Assembly (NCBI GenBank): GCA_039619475.1
Contig: CM077116.1
Location: 298,138,464-298,202,463, forward strand
Direction of reading: 5' to 3'
Length of the DNA: 64,000 nucleotides
From: Icerya purchasi
Taxonomy: Eukaryota > Arthropoda > Insecta > Hemiptera > Monophlebidae
Shown here: in pieces, positions 1-12,300 of the stretch
How the letters are laid out: every line of letters begins with the position of its first letter
Numbering within the stretch: position 1 is the stretch's first letter
Translations under genes and position numbers: made by a program
Notes under the pieces: model-generated
Seen by the model: the letters and a program-made list of their open reading frames with translations, nothing else
Database searches by the model: none
Told to the model about the DNA's origin: nothing

Positions 1-560
1 ATTACGGTTAAACAGATTATTTCTGAAATAGACCGGAGTCTTGAAAAAGTTGAGATAGTTTTATAAAATTTCACGATTTAAATTAGTGTTATTTATTAGG
101 TGAAAATAAAAATGAACATACATAATCAATTAGCAACTTAAGATACATTAATGACAATAGTTTGCGTGAGAAATGTGTATATGCTATTATAGCTAATTCG
201 CAGATCTCCATTATTCGATGTTGATTTTTTTTTTTTTTTTTTGGCGCGTCAGCACAGGAATTTACTTAACGCAAAGGACTAGCAGAATGACGAAACGTAA
301 GAATTGGCAGGTTGTATCAGGAAGCGATTAGAAAAAATGAAGGTAGCCAATACAGGAACAACAGAAGAAAATGGAAAAGCAAGAACGTAGTGGGCACAGT
401 AAGGAGTCGGGAGGCCATGGCCAAGCAAATCGAAATAAAGGATGGCACGTTCGGAGGAAGTTGATGGCGATAATTACGTTTCCACTAATTGCAGTAACGC
501 TACTCTAATGTGCACGAACAATGTTTTCATTTTAATACGAAATCGGAAAAATCATAAAAT
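1..560. other. unassigned AT-rich DNA
   Basis: I see no supported gene. The stretch holds a T-run at about 227-242. An A/G-rich segment at 290-430 could be decayed antisense LINE sequence, but I could not align it to a protein motif. Confidence 0.4.
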
Positions 561-564
561 TTTA

Positions 565-830
565 TTCCGCTAATATTCAGATAATGGAAAATATCATTTT
601 TAATAATCCAAAAGAAATCTTTTTATACATCTTTCTATATGCCAGCTACTATGACAAAAATAAATTGAGTTACTACAGACAAACGAACAATAATCTAGTT
701 TGGAACGAACTATAGATCTATTAAGAACAATTAAGGTACTATGATCTCTTCTCCACCACCTTGTTGATGAAATAGATTTAAAGAGATTTAGTCTTTTATT
801 TACCGACACGTGAAGATAGTTAATGTGCTC
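565..830 (-). pseudogene. I-clade LINE reverse transcriptase remnant
   Basis: The minus strand encodes a short open stretch with KRLNLFKSIS, then a Trp-rich segment, then RSIVRSKLDYCSF. The same order (KRLNFLKALS, then KSIIRSKLDYCSF) occurs in the better-preserved LINE fragment at 46.6-47.7 kb, and KRLNS...KALS occurs in the minus-strand copy at 24.4-26.6 kb. This is the thumb region just downstream of the RT catalytic motif in I/Jockey-type non-LTR retrotransposons. The catalytic YxDD region and both ends are missing, and I see no poly(A) tail or target duplication. It is a dead fragment, and its exact limits are uncertain. Confidence 0.6.
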
Positions 831-835
831 GAAAA

Positions 836-1546
836 AAAAAGAGGCGACTATTTAGGAACAGACCAAGATGACAAAAATTATTAACTAAGGGAATAGGAAT
901 GTTATTTACAGAAGGGTTTACTAAAGAAGAGTTAAAAGGTCGATAAGTATAAATGTTTAAAAGCCTGTATTTATTTTTCCCTTTATTTCACTCAAACTTT
1001 TTTGTTTAATACACAGCATCTTTCCTACTATTCCCGTTTATTATTGTGTTTTTTTTTAAATTTTGACAGTTATTTCTCTAATTCTTCTTCGGAAGACATC
1101 TCATTAGCAACATTAAAGTGTTGTTTTTTTTTGTATACTTTATTTGATTTCACTTTACTTTCAAATTAATTAACAAATTAGCACGGTGTCTTTAAATCAG
1201 AGCGAAAGTAAGACAAATTTTGGCTGGAAACAATTTAATAACAGGTCTACGGAATCATCTTTCAGGTACCTGCTCCTGATTACTTGATATGCCGTTCTAC
1301 TTTCGTATACTGCGTTAAATCTACGCGCGTATTTGTTATATATGTAATCGTTTCCAATCTTCTTTTATCTGCCTTTTGTTATTCCACACTAAACTAAAAC
1401 GTTAACAAACAGTAATTCTAATTTTATTTAATGTTGTTGATTTTCACTTGAAAATTAACGATCTCATTTCATACAGCTTAACGTTTTCCTCATTCATAGT
1501 TATAGGCCTGTCACTTTTTTATAATATTTCCAGTAAAAGCAGCGAC

Positions 1547-1547
<1 letters not shown>
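836..1547. other. unassigned AT-rich DNA
   Basis: No coding motif, repeat copy or RNA gene could be supported here. Confidence 0.4.

Positions 1548-1548
<1 letters not shown>

Positions 1549-1629
<81 letters not shown>
1549..1629 (+). repeat. (TTA)n microsatellite
   Basis: An essentially uninterrupted trinucleotide run of about 27 units. The poly-Ile reading of this run is an artefact of the repeat. Similar (TTA)n/(ATT)n tracts recur at 15.75, 21.6, 33.95, 61.35 and 63.84 kb, several at LINE boundaries. Confidence 0.98.
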
Positions 1630-1832
1630 CATGTGCTAAAATCAGCACTGGAGCAAAAGTAAGGCGAAAGGAAATTTGAAACGATTATACCTGTACATAA
1701 CAAACGATATTAATCAAGCACACTTCCTTCTGATTGGCTGAGACCATTCTATTTTCTCATCTTGTGTCAAAGTGAACCCTTCCCCATGCATGATATACAT
1801 ATACTTATATACATATATATGTATATATATAT

Positions 1833-2160
1833 ATTAATTACAACGTAATTCTTAGGCTACCCCACATTAGAAAAAATGTTCCAATTTTGTGTAACGTTTG
1901 TTATATTTTATAGGATTTTTGTTATTGTTATTTAAAAAATGTCACAATTTTATGCCTTAATTTTATATAATGAAAGTTAAATGTTCACATGTTATTTTTT
2001 TTTTTGTGTTGATGTCAGTAAGAATTACGTTGTAAATTTTGATCATTTTATTCAAAATATAGAAAAGAAATAGAGACAGAAATAAAAGCAAGAGTGGTCA
2101 AGGGGCACAGCCCCTTGCGAGGCCAAAATGGCCGAGTTTATATGTGTATATGTATGAAAT
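1833..2160 (+). mobile_element. AT-flanked hairpin repeat, copy A (reference copy)
   Basis: A roughly 325-bp non-coding repeat bounded on both sides by (TA)n. A perfect 17-bp inverted pair lies at its left end and inside it: TTACAACGTAATTCTTA at 1838-1854 and its complement at 2019-2035. Near the right end are two hairpins, CAAGGGGC/GCCCCTTG (2099-2106/2110-2117) and GGCCA/TGGCC (2121-2125/2129-2133), followed by GAGTTTATAT. Other copies lie at 5.17 kb, 46.4-47.8 kb and 49.1-57.0 kb. Subterminal inverted repeats plus a 3' hairpin and an AT-rich target resemble Helentron-type non-autonomous elements, but that assignment is inference. A TA-targeting MITE is the alternative. Confidence 0.75.
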
Positions 2161-4254
2161 ATAGAATTGTTTTCAAGCTCCTTTTATTTCATTTCTGCTT
2201 ACTGATAAATGACGCTATCAAGACGCGATAATTCTGACTTTATTTCGCAGTTTTTCGCGGTGGAATAGTAGTCACACAGAGACGCAACTAGATAATACGA
2301 AAAAACGTTGTAACTATCATCGATTATTCTAATTTTTATTTATTTGTTTTCGGCATTCACACCGAGTTTAGGCTCGCGTTCCCGGTTTTCTAGAGGACTA
2401 TCCGTTTTCTACAGTCATCTCGGCAATCTTTAAATGGGCGCGTTTTTCGATATTGAAACGGACTACTGTGAAAGTGCCGAAGCACGTTGTTATTCTAAGA
2501 CGATAGCTAAGGGTGTTTCGGAAAGTGGCGAGGCAAAAAGAGATAAAGAAATGGAAATAGTGAAGATAAAGATAATCTCGGACTTTGTTTGAAAAATTAC
2601 TGCGCGAAAAATAAAGCGGGGAATTTTTCGTTATACTCAGTGCTGCGCCATGATAGCTGGTTGTCTCGATTCGTTTTTCGTTATTAACCGAGAGAACGAA
2701 CGGTGAAAGCGAAATCAAAATAAAAATTGAAAGAAAAATTTTAACGAAAGCGCGAATATTTTATGAATTATTCATTTTGCCTCGCTGCTGCCCATGTACC
2801 GCTTCATGTTACTAAACCAAACGAAACACTCTTCTTTTTAGTTCCTATTAAAACCGTAGCCAGCTCGACAAAGCGCACACTTTTCTTGCTTTTAACTCGC
2901 TCTTGTTTTCTCTCGTTCGTTTTCATTCGCGTTTTCGTTCTTTTTCGATATATCGTTTTTTCCCTTTTCCGTCTTTCCGCGCGCACAACTTTATCGTGCT
3001 TTTTGTTTGCCTATTATACTTCATTCATATCGCTCTCGGCCTGCTGCTCCTGTTGGCGGTGTAAATGGAAAACGGATTTTCAATATTGTACTGGCTGAGA
3101 ACGGGATTCGTTCAGTTTTTTTTTTCCTTTTTCCCGATTGGTTCTAATTTTACTTGTGAACGCCATCCGCTAATTCTCGGACCGGGCGTCATCTTCAGAA
3201 ATTTTTAGTAGCCCTGCCATTTGCAGTCCCGCTTTTACGATCTGTACGAAAAGTTTTAAGTGCAGCATTTCGTCGAAAATTGTTCACGTTACAAATGCCG
3301 TTTGTCAGGCGTATAAGAATCGTTCTTAATTCGCGGTCACATCGCTTGGAAAATATAAAAATTGGCGCTCCTTTTTGCTTTTTTTTTTTTTTTTTTTTTT
3401 TTTTTTGATACCTAAAACTGATAAACAGAATAGTACAAACTGTGTGTGTGTGCGCGCGCGTGTATAAATATACGCACACATATACATATATATATATATA
3501 TATATTAATAAAGATGCGTTCAAGAGTATTAGGCTTTTTAAATTATTATTATTTTTTTTTTTTCAAACAAGATCGCTAAAAAACGGCAAAAATTCACGAA
3601 CAACGGAAAAAAAGAATGTGGTTCTGACTAGAAAACAAATTGACACGCCGATCACACCTTGAGCTGGGACTCTTAAAAATTATCTATACAATTAACATTG
3701 TCTTAAAGTTACACCCCTCGCTTTACCCTGCCTAGGTTTTGGCGAGCTATTACAAACTCTTCTCTCAGTTCGCTGATACTCGGTACACTACATGGACAGA
3801 ATCATTTTTAAAATGTTTCCAATAAGGAGCCATTTCGTTTCAAAATAATACCGAAATTTATTGGGTTCATGATAATACGATTAGCCAACATCACATTTTC
3901 TTTGTTTTTACGTGGTTTTTAAATTTAAATACACCGAAAGAAATCGCGCTGAAAGCTAAAATTACTTCCGTTCATGTTAATTAAAATACCGTTTGAAAAG
4001 AAAAAAAAAGATAATTTTCCGGAAATATTTCGTTTTAATTATAGTCGCTATATATATATATATTATAATTGTTTTCATATATATGTATAAAAGTATACAT
4101 ATTTGTAACAACATTATTTTTCGCATATATAATATTATTTTTAATATTTTCGTAAGTAGTGATTTATTTCACTATCCAAAAATCATACAAATTTCGGAAA
4201 TATTTCGGAACAAAACGGCTCCTCATTGGAAGTATTTTAGGCTACTGTCTACAC
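2161..4254. other. unassigned DNA with simple repeats
   Basis: I found no supported gene. There is a T-run at about 3381-3406, a mixed (TG)n/(CG)n/(TA)n patch at about 3440-3506, and a short TA run near 4052. Small open frames here have biased, low-complexity composition and no recognisable domain. Confidence 0.4.
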
Positions 4255-4603
4255 CAGTGGTTCTTAACCTTTAAGTGGTGAAAAACCATTTGACAAAATT
4301 TCAGTCTCGCCGTGGACCACCAACTATTTGCAGGTAATATATAGTAAATGTAAATAAATAAGGGCGGGGGGGGGGGCTATTCTATCTATTTATAAATAAG
4401 TCATGCATAAAATTGTTCAAAGCTAACAGTATTTTAACTTTTTCTACGAAGATTTTACATTACAGAGGTATATGTATTATTTTAATGCGATTTTTGTGAT
4501 TGCATACTCTTTACTAAATTCTGAATGTTGGTTCAGCGCTACTCAAAGCCAAACGCATTTCGGTGCTTGTTTTTAATTACTAGAAGCGCCGAGAACCCCT
4601 GCT
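4255..4603 (+). mobile_element. decayed hAT-like non-autonomous element
   Basis: The segment starts with CAGTGGTTCTTAACCTTT, a terminal sequence typical of hAT elements, followed by a CGTGGACCACC block of the kind seen in hAT-derived repeats. A plausible opposite end, GAGAACCCCTG, lies near 4593-4603. The two ends match only partly as inverted repeats, and I see no 8-bp target duplication. The right boundary is therefore a guess. The interior has no transposase motif and includes a G-run of 12 at about 4366. Confidence 0.4.
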
Positions 4604-5107
4604 CGTATAGATATGTCGATGAAAACAAAGTTAGGTAAAACGTATAGCACTTTCTCGAATCTTTGGGAAAGAAATTAATGTATTTATACTATTTTTAAAA
4701 TATGATAACGAGCAAATACAAAAATTATTCCAAAAATGATGGCACTGCAAACTGAAGAACCCCACTACTTACTTTTACATAATACGAAATTTTGACTAAA
4801 ATGTATATTAAAATTTAAATTCGAACATCATTAAAATAGTTATAATAAAATCGATTTAAACCCATTGAACAAATGCAAAAGTATACAAAAACTTAAAATA
4901 ATTTAAAATCGATATTTCGATACTAGATTTTCTAGACTGCTGTGTATTATCCAAGTTGTTTGATTTACTTGGAACTGGTATTTTGCTTGCTGCGAATTTG
5001 CCATTCATTGTTTTTGCTCTTTAATAATCAACTTATTCAGTATAATATTACTGTATCGAAAGTATCAAATTTGTTTGAAAAAATTATTTAATTTCTTTAA
5101 TTTGTAA
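4604..5107. other. unassigned AT-rich DNA
   Basis: No coding, RNA or repeat feature could be supported. Confidence 0.35.
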
Positions 5108-5124
5108 ATGAACATTAAATATCT

Positions 5125-5350
5125 ATATCTATATATATATATACATATATATATATATACACATATATATCGGCCATTTTGGCCTCGAAAAAGGCTGTGT
5201 CCCTTGACCCGTCTTGCTTACATTTCCGTCTATTTCTCTTTTATACTTTGTATAAAATTATCAAAATTTACAACCCAATTTTTACTGGCATCAATACAAA
5301 AAAAAAATAACATAATCACAAAAATCCTATCCTAACATTTTACGTTTATC
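5125..5350 (-). mobile_element. AT-flanked hairpin repeat, copy B (partial)
   Basis: After a (TA)n tract, the reverse complement of copy A begins at 5171: CGGCCATTTTGGCC, then a decayed form of the CAAGGGG hairpin (GGCTGTGTCCCTTG). The conserved 'TATACTTTGTATAAAAT..ATCAAAATTTACAA' region and the block ending CCTAACATTTTACG follow. The far end carrying the ACGTTGTAATTAAT terminus is missing, so this is a truncated copy. Confidence 0.7.
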
Positions 5351-7249
5351 TTTTTGTTTTTCCTGTATGCATTCTTGTACCGCTGGACGAATCATGCTAA
5401 AATTTTCAAAGTATTTTCTCGTTATCTTAAGGAAGGTTTAAAGGTAGTGCTGAGTTTTCTACTCGCTCTCCTTCATGAAATATGAAGTTTTAAGTAGTTG
5501 AGATGCCATAAGCGGTACACAAAAATGCGCATACGAAACGAATAAGAAAAAAGTTAATTTTTATAAAATTTCAGAAATAAAATGATTACCCTATAGTGTG
5601 TAAATAATAAACTCTAGATGATATTTTATTAATTTCTGGCGTAAGTAAATACATAGATTTCCGTTACTTCTCTTTTTGCGTTACTGAAATCATTAAACCT
5701 TCATGACACAGGATCTAAACATACAACTTAGGCTAGTTGCGATATTGCCCATTGTGGAGAGTTAAAAAAAAGGCTAGTGTTTTCTATTATTTTGTACGGC
5801 GAAATAAAAAGTCCGGTAATGAAAGTAATAATATTTTTTAATCGCTGTAGCTTGCTGTTGTGGTAATGAATTAATTTTAATAAAATGCCCGAGACGAAGA
5901 GGTTGAGCGTTATGAGTGAACAAGATGTTTTCCTAAACGTGCCATTATGGGCAATCACTATGTGAAGAATTCAACCCCTTCAAAATGATGGCTGTGTGTG
6001 CGGTTTAGTTAAGCGAAATTTGTGTTAGATCACGACCGACAGGTTAAAGAAAGATCGATAATATTTAATGAAATGATGAAACGTGAAGATCATTTTTTGT
6101 TGGCGGTAATAAACCTGTTTCCGTCAAAAGACAGAAAGAATCTTTACATAAATATAATTCCGAAGAAAACAAAAATTTTTCGTGAATTTCCAAGGATAGA
6201 TTTAAATCCGCGGGTAGCAGCTAGTGCTTTAATATGTGCGCATTTTCATTTACGAAACATTAAGAATCACCCGTAATCGAATGATTTCAATTTTTTTCGA
6301 AGCGTTCTCTAATATTTTCTGATAAGAATTCTCCAAGAAAAATATAAGTAAAGGCAAAATCTCTCTTCTTCGCTCCATAACGAGATTCGGAAAGGGTACA
6401 TCTTGTGTACATTTTCGCAAGCGAAAAACAACAACAATATGCAATAACAAACCTACCTTTAAAATTATCTTATGTCATGTTCCTATTTTTAATACTAATT
6501 TTATCCGCAAAACTTAAGCTGGACTAATCGAATTGTGACATTTTATGAATGAAATAACGGTGACTACCATTAAAAGAACGATCGTGCCCAAAAAAAAAAA
6601 AAAATAATAAAAAAAAAAAGAGAAAAAAGAAAATCTCAAAAGCGATTATGAGACACTGATGAAACAATATCGGTTATTACTGTACAAATTTACTGACTCC
6701 GTACACCGGTGTGTCAGAGTTACATTATGATAGATGGAGCGACGACAGATAATAAATCGCGATAGATTGAAATAAACAACGATGTTTATAGATTTTACCG
6801 GTGCTCATATTGTGCTCGTAAATTCTGGCTGCCACAAAATCATATTGTCGATTACTTTATTTTCAGTAAGTGAATTAGCTCCTATAAATGTTGGCATACA
6901 TTGAAAAAGACGCTGCGTAGCGGAGATTATAGTATTTTACGCTTTTCGCGATAATAAAATTAGTCGATCTCACCACCACTCGTTTACCGTTGAAATTCTC
7001 CATTAAAATTTCACCGGAAAATTAATTCCCAAGACATTATATTATATACGAGCGAGTAATCATATCTCAACTTGAAATAAACAAAGATAACTTACAAGTT
7101 TAACGGCTAAAGTATTCAGAACAGTTTAAAATTTCAGAATCACTTCGTATAAAACCTAAAGATAAATTATCTAGTTTTTCACTAGTTTTCAATAAATTAT
7201 ATATAATAACAATATTAGACGTACCTACAAAAAGGTATAAGTTTATTAC

Positions 7250-7287
<38 letters not shown>

Positions 7288-9184
7288 AAATATTGCCTAC
7301 GGGAGATTCGTTAGTGTGTTACAAGGTTTCATCGAAGACTTCTGATTGCGTAAGGTATGCAAAACTACGAGTTTCATGTCAACGATAATACTGGATGGAA
7401 TATAACTGTTAAACAATTAATATATTAAAAATGATAACACCAACATGTTTCGGAGACACTGGTCCGTGTAGTCATGGTGAATATACCACTTAGGCAACTG
7501 TTAAAATAGTAAATTATTGTGAATTGTGTGAACTTATTTTTAATTAAGAATAATGACACGCTATTGCTGTTGACATTTAGAACGTATTAAATGTATAAAA
7601 AAAAAAGCTGATAATTTTTATTTACATAACGTAAGGTAAATAAGACGAAAATTAGATTATTATATATATATATATATTTGTGCGAATTTCATAATGAGCA
7701 ATTTAACGTAATCGACCAAAATTCAAATAATAGATTAATTAATTATGTCCGAAATGTGCACCGAGACCAGTTAGTGCCACATTTGTACCGAATTTTTATA
7801 TAAGTCAATTTTTAATCGTGATACTTTTCAGGATTATCTTTATTCGAAAAATTTAAGCAATCTCGTAGTTACGTGTAATTTTTGAGAGCGGATGAAATCG
7901 GAATAATCGAAGTAACTTATGTGGTAAAATGAAGAATATTAACTGAAAAAAACGATGCTAACGGAATATTAACTGGACCAGATTGTATTTTTCGATTTTC
8001 GTGATCCGATTTCTAAAATGTTCCCCATTCCTGCTATGCTTATTAGGCCGACTGTTACGAAGATCATCGGCACGATATAAATTACCGCGAACATTACTAG
8101 TACGAGACTGATGATAATCCGAAGCAAGCTTTAATAACCATGCATATATAGAAAAGTTAAATGCAACAAAAACTTGGTATGGTAAAAATTCGGTGTTTCC
8201 TTTTTATTATTCGCATTTTCCTGTTATTGTACGGATTTTTCGTCCTTGTGATTCCATAGTCAAAATCATTTCTCTTCAAAAGCATTTTTAATTTGAAATA
8301 AAAATTAACAACTACCTCAAGTCTTGATAGTAGTTGCCGATCGGCATGTAAAAAAGAAGGAACAAAAATGATTGCGTTGAATTTCGGTTGCTAAGTTTTC
8401 GCTAAAGCGTAGAACAGAAGAAAGATTGAAATACGTAGTAGGACCACCATTGTAAAAAGGTTTGTGCATTAGGAAGTTGCATAATTGATATGTTCGCTGT
8501 GCTTTACGGTCAATAATTAATTCGAACTTCTCGATAGAATTGCAAAATGCTAGTCAAGTTTAAGTCGCTAATATTAAATTTTGGCAATTATTTCTGCACG
8601 ATGATTTCTTCATCATGTGCAAGGTGCAATGGCCGAACTTCAATACGATGCCATCTAGAACACAATGTATGTTTACAATAGTTTTATATAATTGTGGTGC
8701 TTGGTGGCTCTAACTGCTTTTTAAACATCCCGTGTTTCTTCTATTCCTTTGTCCGTTTGTACTGTGCGCTCTGTAATTGCAGATGTGGCCATGGTATGGG
8801 ACAGCTAACTCCTTTTTAACCTTCAGCAATGTCATTCCTTTTCTTTTCAGGATGCATACGTTTGGCATTTTTCGACGTTGATTGTTATCGTTTCTCCATC
8901 CTTGGTATAGCATTCTTTGTCAGATTCCATTCCTTGTTACTCCTAATTGCTGCTATGTACACGTGTTGATGGGTAATCATCTATTATTGGCAAGCCCAGG
9001 GAAAAACCCAAACAAGGGAAAAAAAAAAATACAATATAAATTACGAAACGTTTGAAACTTTCGCAGTGATTAATCATAGTGAAATAAATTTACGGACAAC
9101 CGCGTAAAAATCTTAATGTATTTAATACTCAATAATACAGCGCTTAACGTTTCGGTCAGCTTATACTGACCAATGACTGAATAT
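5351..9184. other. unassigned AT-rich DNA
   Basis: I see no recognisable gene or element in this long stretch. It contains A-runs at 6590-6620, a (TA)n at about 7250-7283 and another at 7660-7678. Open frames are short and without domains. It may be host intergenic or intronic DNA. Confidence 0.4.
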
Positions 9185-9592
9185 TGACACGGGTCGTCGC
9201 GATAATCTCATTTGGCTTCCGCCATGGAAGTCCCAAGTTTGATCCCAGGTGACGATAGAAATTATTACCGGATGAAAATAACCGATAATAATATCAAATC
9301 CAAGGCAACGGCAACGTGCATATATGCGCGCTAGTTGACGTATAGAGTAGGTAGACATAAGTACTGCATTTGCATCGCGATTAATTAAACAATCACAATA
9401 CCAATATTTCAAGTGCGGTCTTATGTCTACACTAGAACACGTTGCATATTAACGATTGCAACGAAAATATTACTCGGCAGCAGGTATAAAATGCATCTTC
9501 TAGTTTACCTCGCTAATACGGGAAATGTTAGGCTAACCTATTTCAACAGGGAATGCCTACATCCAGTAGTGGATTGAAATAGGCGCATAACG
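9185..9592 (+). mobile_element. tRNA-SINE-like dispersed repeat, copy 1
   Basis: This is the plus-orientation copy of a ~400-bp repeat also present at 38.27-38.67 kb (minus) and, partly, at 44.2-44.45 kb (plus). Its head contains a tRNA-like arm, CTTCC-GCCAT-GGAAG, followed by a pol III B-box-like GTTTGATCCC. Then come ACGATAGAAATTATT and a conserved body with GTTGCATATTAACGATTGCAACG, CAGCAGGTATAAAATGCATCT and a tail ending GATTGAAATAGGCG. The B box in the 38-kb copy (GTTCGATTCC) is canonical. A tRNA-derived SINE is the best reading. An A box is not clear in any copy. Confidence 0.6.
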
Positions 9593-11279
9593 CGGTAACG
9601 TGAATGCTGACATGATATAAGAATTATGCTTTCACCTAATTCGAATGATATCCACTTTGCTTCTCTGTTATTGGATTCCTATGGTAAAATATAATCTGAT
9701 AGAAATAAGCAAAAAGAATTAGCTGTTCGAATCGGTATCGTAATTGACCCATTCGATGAGGTCTATATTGTTACGGAAAATGTATTGCGCAAAAATTTTG
9801 AATTTCTATGACAATTGTTGAATTAAGCGGTGTAATTCTCGAGAGATGTTAAATTGAGTATCAGGTATTTGGTTCCATTGATGGGATAGTAAATTCTGAT
9901 GAAGTCCCGTATTTTTGAAATTTCTTAACAGTTCGAATACTTCAGGTATAGGAGCGTCGTCGTAAAAATTAATAATTAAGATTGGAGCATTGATTATATT
10001 TCTGCGAAATAATAAAACAGCAAACACGTGTTATCTATAAATATTAACTTGAAAACAGGTAAACCAAATTTTTAACATTCAATGGCCATGATAACTGCAC
10101 CGGATGTAAGATTCTTAGGAAAGATAATTCATCAGTTTAATTATTACTACGCAAAAATAAAAATGACCAAACGAGAACATATTCTAAGTTTATTATACTC
10201 TAGTATTTTAACTGAGTGATATTTTCCGATTATTTAAGGACAACAGTTGTTTAGATATTGAAGATACTTACGAGAGCTGGTTCGAAAGCTTTCACAGTTC
10301 GATTATCTCCATTCTGCTGTCAAAAGAATGTAATGTAAATGGCCGGAATACACACGTTTTGCGGCTTCACCTATCGCGCGTTGAAAATCGCCCAATAACG
10401 AACTTTATTCAAATACCACAGTCGGTGATTGAGAGCAAGCAATTTTATTCATCGAGCATTTTATTGTTCGAAGAAAAAAGGTAAAACTTCGAACGAGAAA
10501 TGAATAAATTTTGCTACAATCGTTTTAAGTACGCGAGGAGGAGGTTTTCTCATCAGATTCGGCGAAGATTTTCGTCGCTAAAGAGAAAATCTCGTGTTGG
10601 TGACGGCAATTTTTTCACTCCGGCTAAGCGACGTAATTATGCTTTCCGTCGCAAACGTGTATTTCAACTATTTTTGTGTAAAGAATAAAAATAGAAAGCA
10701 CCGGATTCAGGGAATGGTAAGGTAGTAAGGTAAAAAATTGCTGTAAACAAGGTTCGCTTTCTTTCCGAACCGATTTTATCGATGTCAGAAGCACCGCATT
10801 AGACCCATACGTATATTAGTAAATTCTTTGTTTATCCCGTCACGCTTGTATATTCAACACTTTGCAGCAGCCGCAAAAATAAACCACAACAACAAAATTA
10901 CACGTTTACGTTAATATCAGAAAAGGATTATTAGGCGATTTTCGAACTAAAGTCCGCGAACTAGTTCGTAATTAACCTCTTTATTCACGCGCACAACCTA
11001 TTCGCGGAAGTGCCGGAAGAACTAAGGAAAATAGTCACAGGACCGTCGTAGTTGGCGAATATTTCGTTTGTCGGTTGTTTTTTTGTTTTTTTTGTTGTAT
11101 TTTCCTAATTTCGTTACAAAAAAAACAACAAAATCGTAATCATATCGAATTTTCTGGTCACGTTCTAGCTTCCAAAAACGAACAAACATACTTTAGGGCG
11201 GAGAGATAAAATTTCTACGCTTCATGTTGGAAAAATTTCCGCGCTAATGATTTGAAATCTGTGTATTCATCGGCCGTTC
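9593..11279. other. unassigned DNA
   Basis: No supported gene, RNA or repeat. A basic Arg/Lys-rich open frame at 10500-10688 has no recognisable domain and is probably chance. Confidence 0.35.
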
Positions 11280-12300
11280 TGAACACAAAACACAAGATCA
11301 AGTTCAGACGGCGGGAAAAGAAGAGTGCGAGGAGGCTTTCAGATGTAACTGAACTAGTAGCGCGCAAATATTCCAGCCTTTGTTCGTAGGTTAATTCTCG
11401 CAGAAAATGATCCTGTTAAGTGGTTGTTTGAAGCAAGTATACCCGGTAAAATGCACCGTTCACATAAATGAGCGACGAGAGCGGCGCGCGGAGGGTTAAA
11501 TTTAAGCGATAGCGCGCGCTAAATTAAGTCCGAGATGATTGTTGCCAGTCTCTTACATTTGTCGGTAGACGGGCAATAGAGTCGCTTATCTCAGATAAAC
11601 CGAGTAGTAACGAATATCTTCAATAAACAACGGCGACGTTCTAGCCGGTACAGAAATTTACGAGCGCTCTTCGAAGCATCGCTATCACCTCTCAGAAGTC
11701 CTCTTCCACCAAACAAATACCGTTCGCCTTCCGAGTGTTTCCCCTTTCGGCGATTCCAGCTCCAACCGAACCCAACTTAACCGAACCGCTAGCAATAATT
11801 ATAACGAGGGCGACGATGATGACGATTACCGTATATCATTGCCGGTAGCCAAACTCGGGCAGATTTACCTAGCAGCTCCTCCGCCGCTCTCGCCGCCGCC
11901 GACACATAGCACGCAATTTCACTTGAATGTAACTGAAGTTATTATAAACTCCGCAGATTTCCATTTCTATTTCTTCGCCACCGACTTGTCCCGTGCGTGC
12001 TCCTATTTGTATTTAGATTAAACTTATCGACCTGTGTACACGGCGAACGCGCGCGATTTGCACCGAAATATCCGAACAATGGGAGCAGAACGTCACCGGC
12101 GCGCCGCGGACCTACCTTTGAATAGGAGGTGTTTTACAACTACTCAAAGTCTTTTCTGGTGACTTTTAAGCGTACGCTCCCCCCCACGTCCCTCCCACCG
12201 GAAGATAACAATGCGGTTTTGCGAGTTTACCAGTTTAACTTCTACGCTCCGTAGTAATTGACGAAGCTCCAGATAAATGTCCGTCTTAGTTCGCCTCCGG
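11280..12300. promoter_or_regulatory. GC/CpG-richer segment, possible promoter or 5' exon
   Basis: Against the AT-rich surroundings, this segment has clustered CpG-containing words (GGCGCGCGG, GCGCGCGC, GGCGCGCCGCGG). On the minus strand, CAAAG|GTAGGT at about 12120-12110 is a strong 5' splice-site match. It would end an exon lying to the right (about 12116 and up), with the intron running left. No translated product or TATA/initiator pair is visible. It is a candidate transcription start region only. Confidence 0.25.

Noticed and set aside
1448..1639. Open frame encoding a poly-Ile protein
   Set aside because: It is the (TTA)n microsatellite read in frame.
2804..3098. Overlapping 60- and 111-codon frames
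   Set aside because: Low-complexity (Arg/Lys- or Phe/Ser-rich) mirror images; no domain or neighbour support.
9540..9600. CRISPR-like or short regular repeat array
   Set aside because: Only one copy per site; the similarity is to dispersed SINE-like copies, not a local array.
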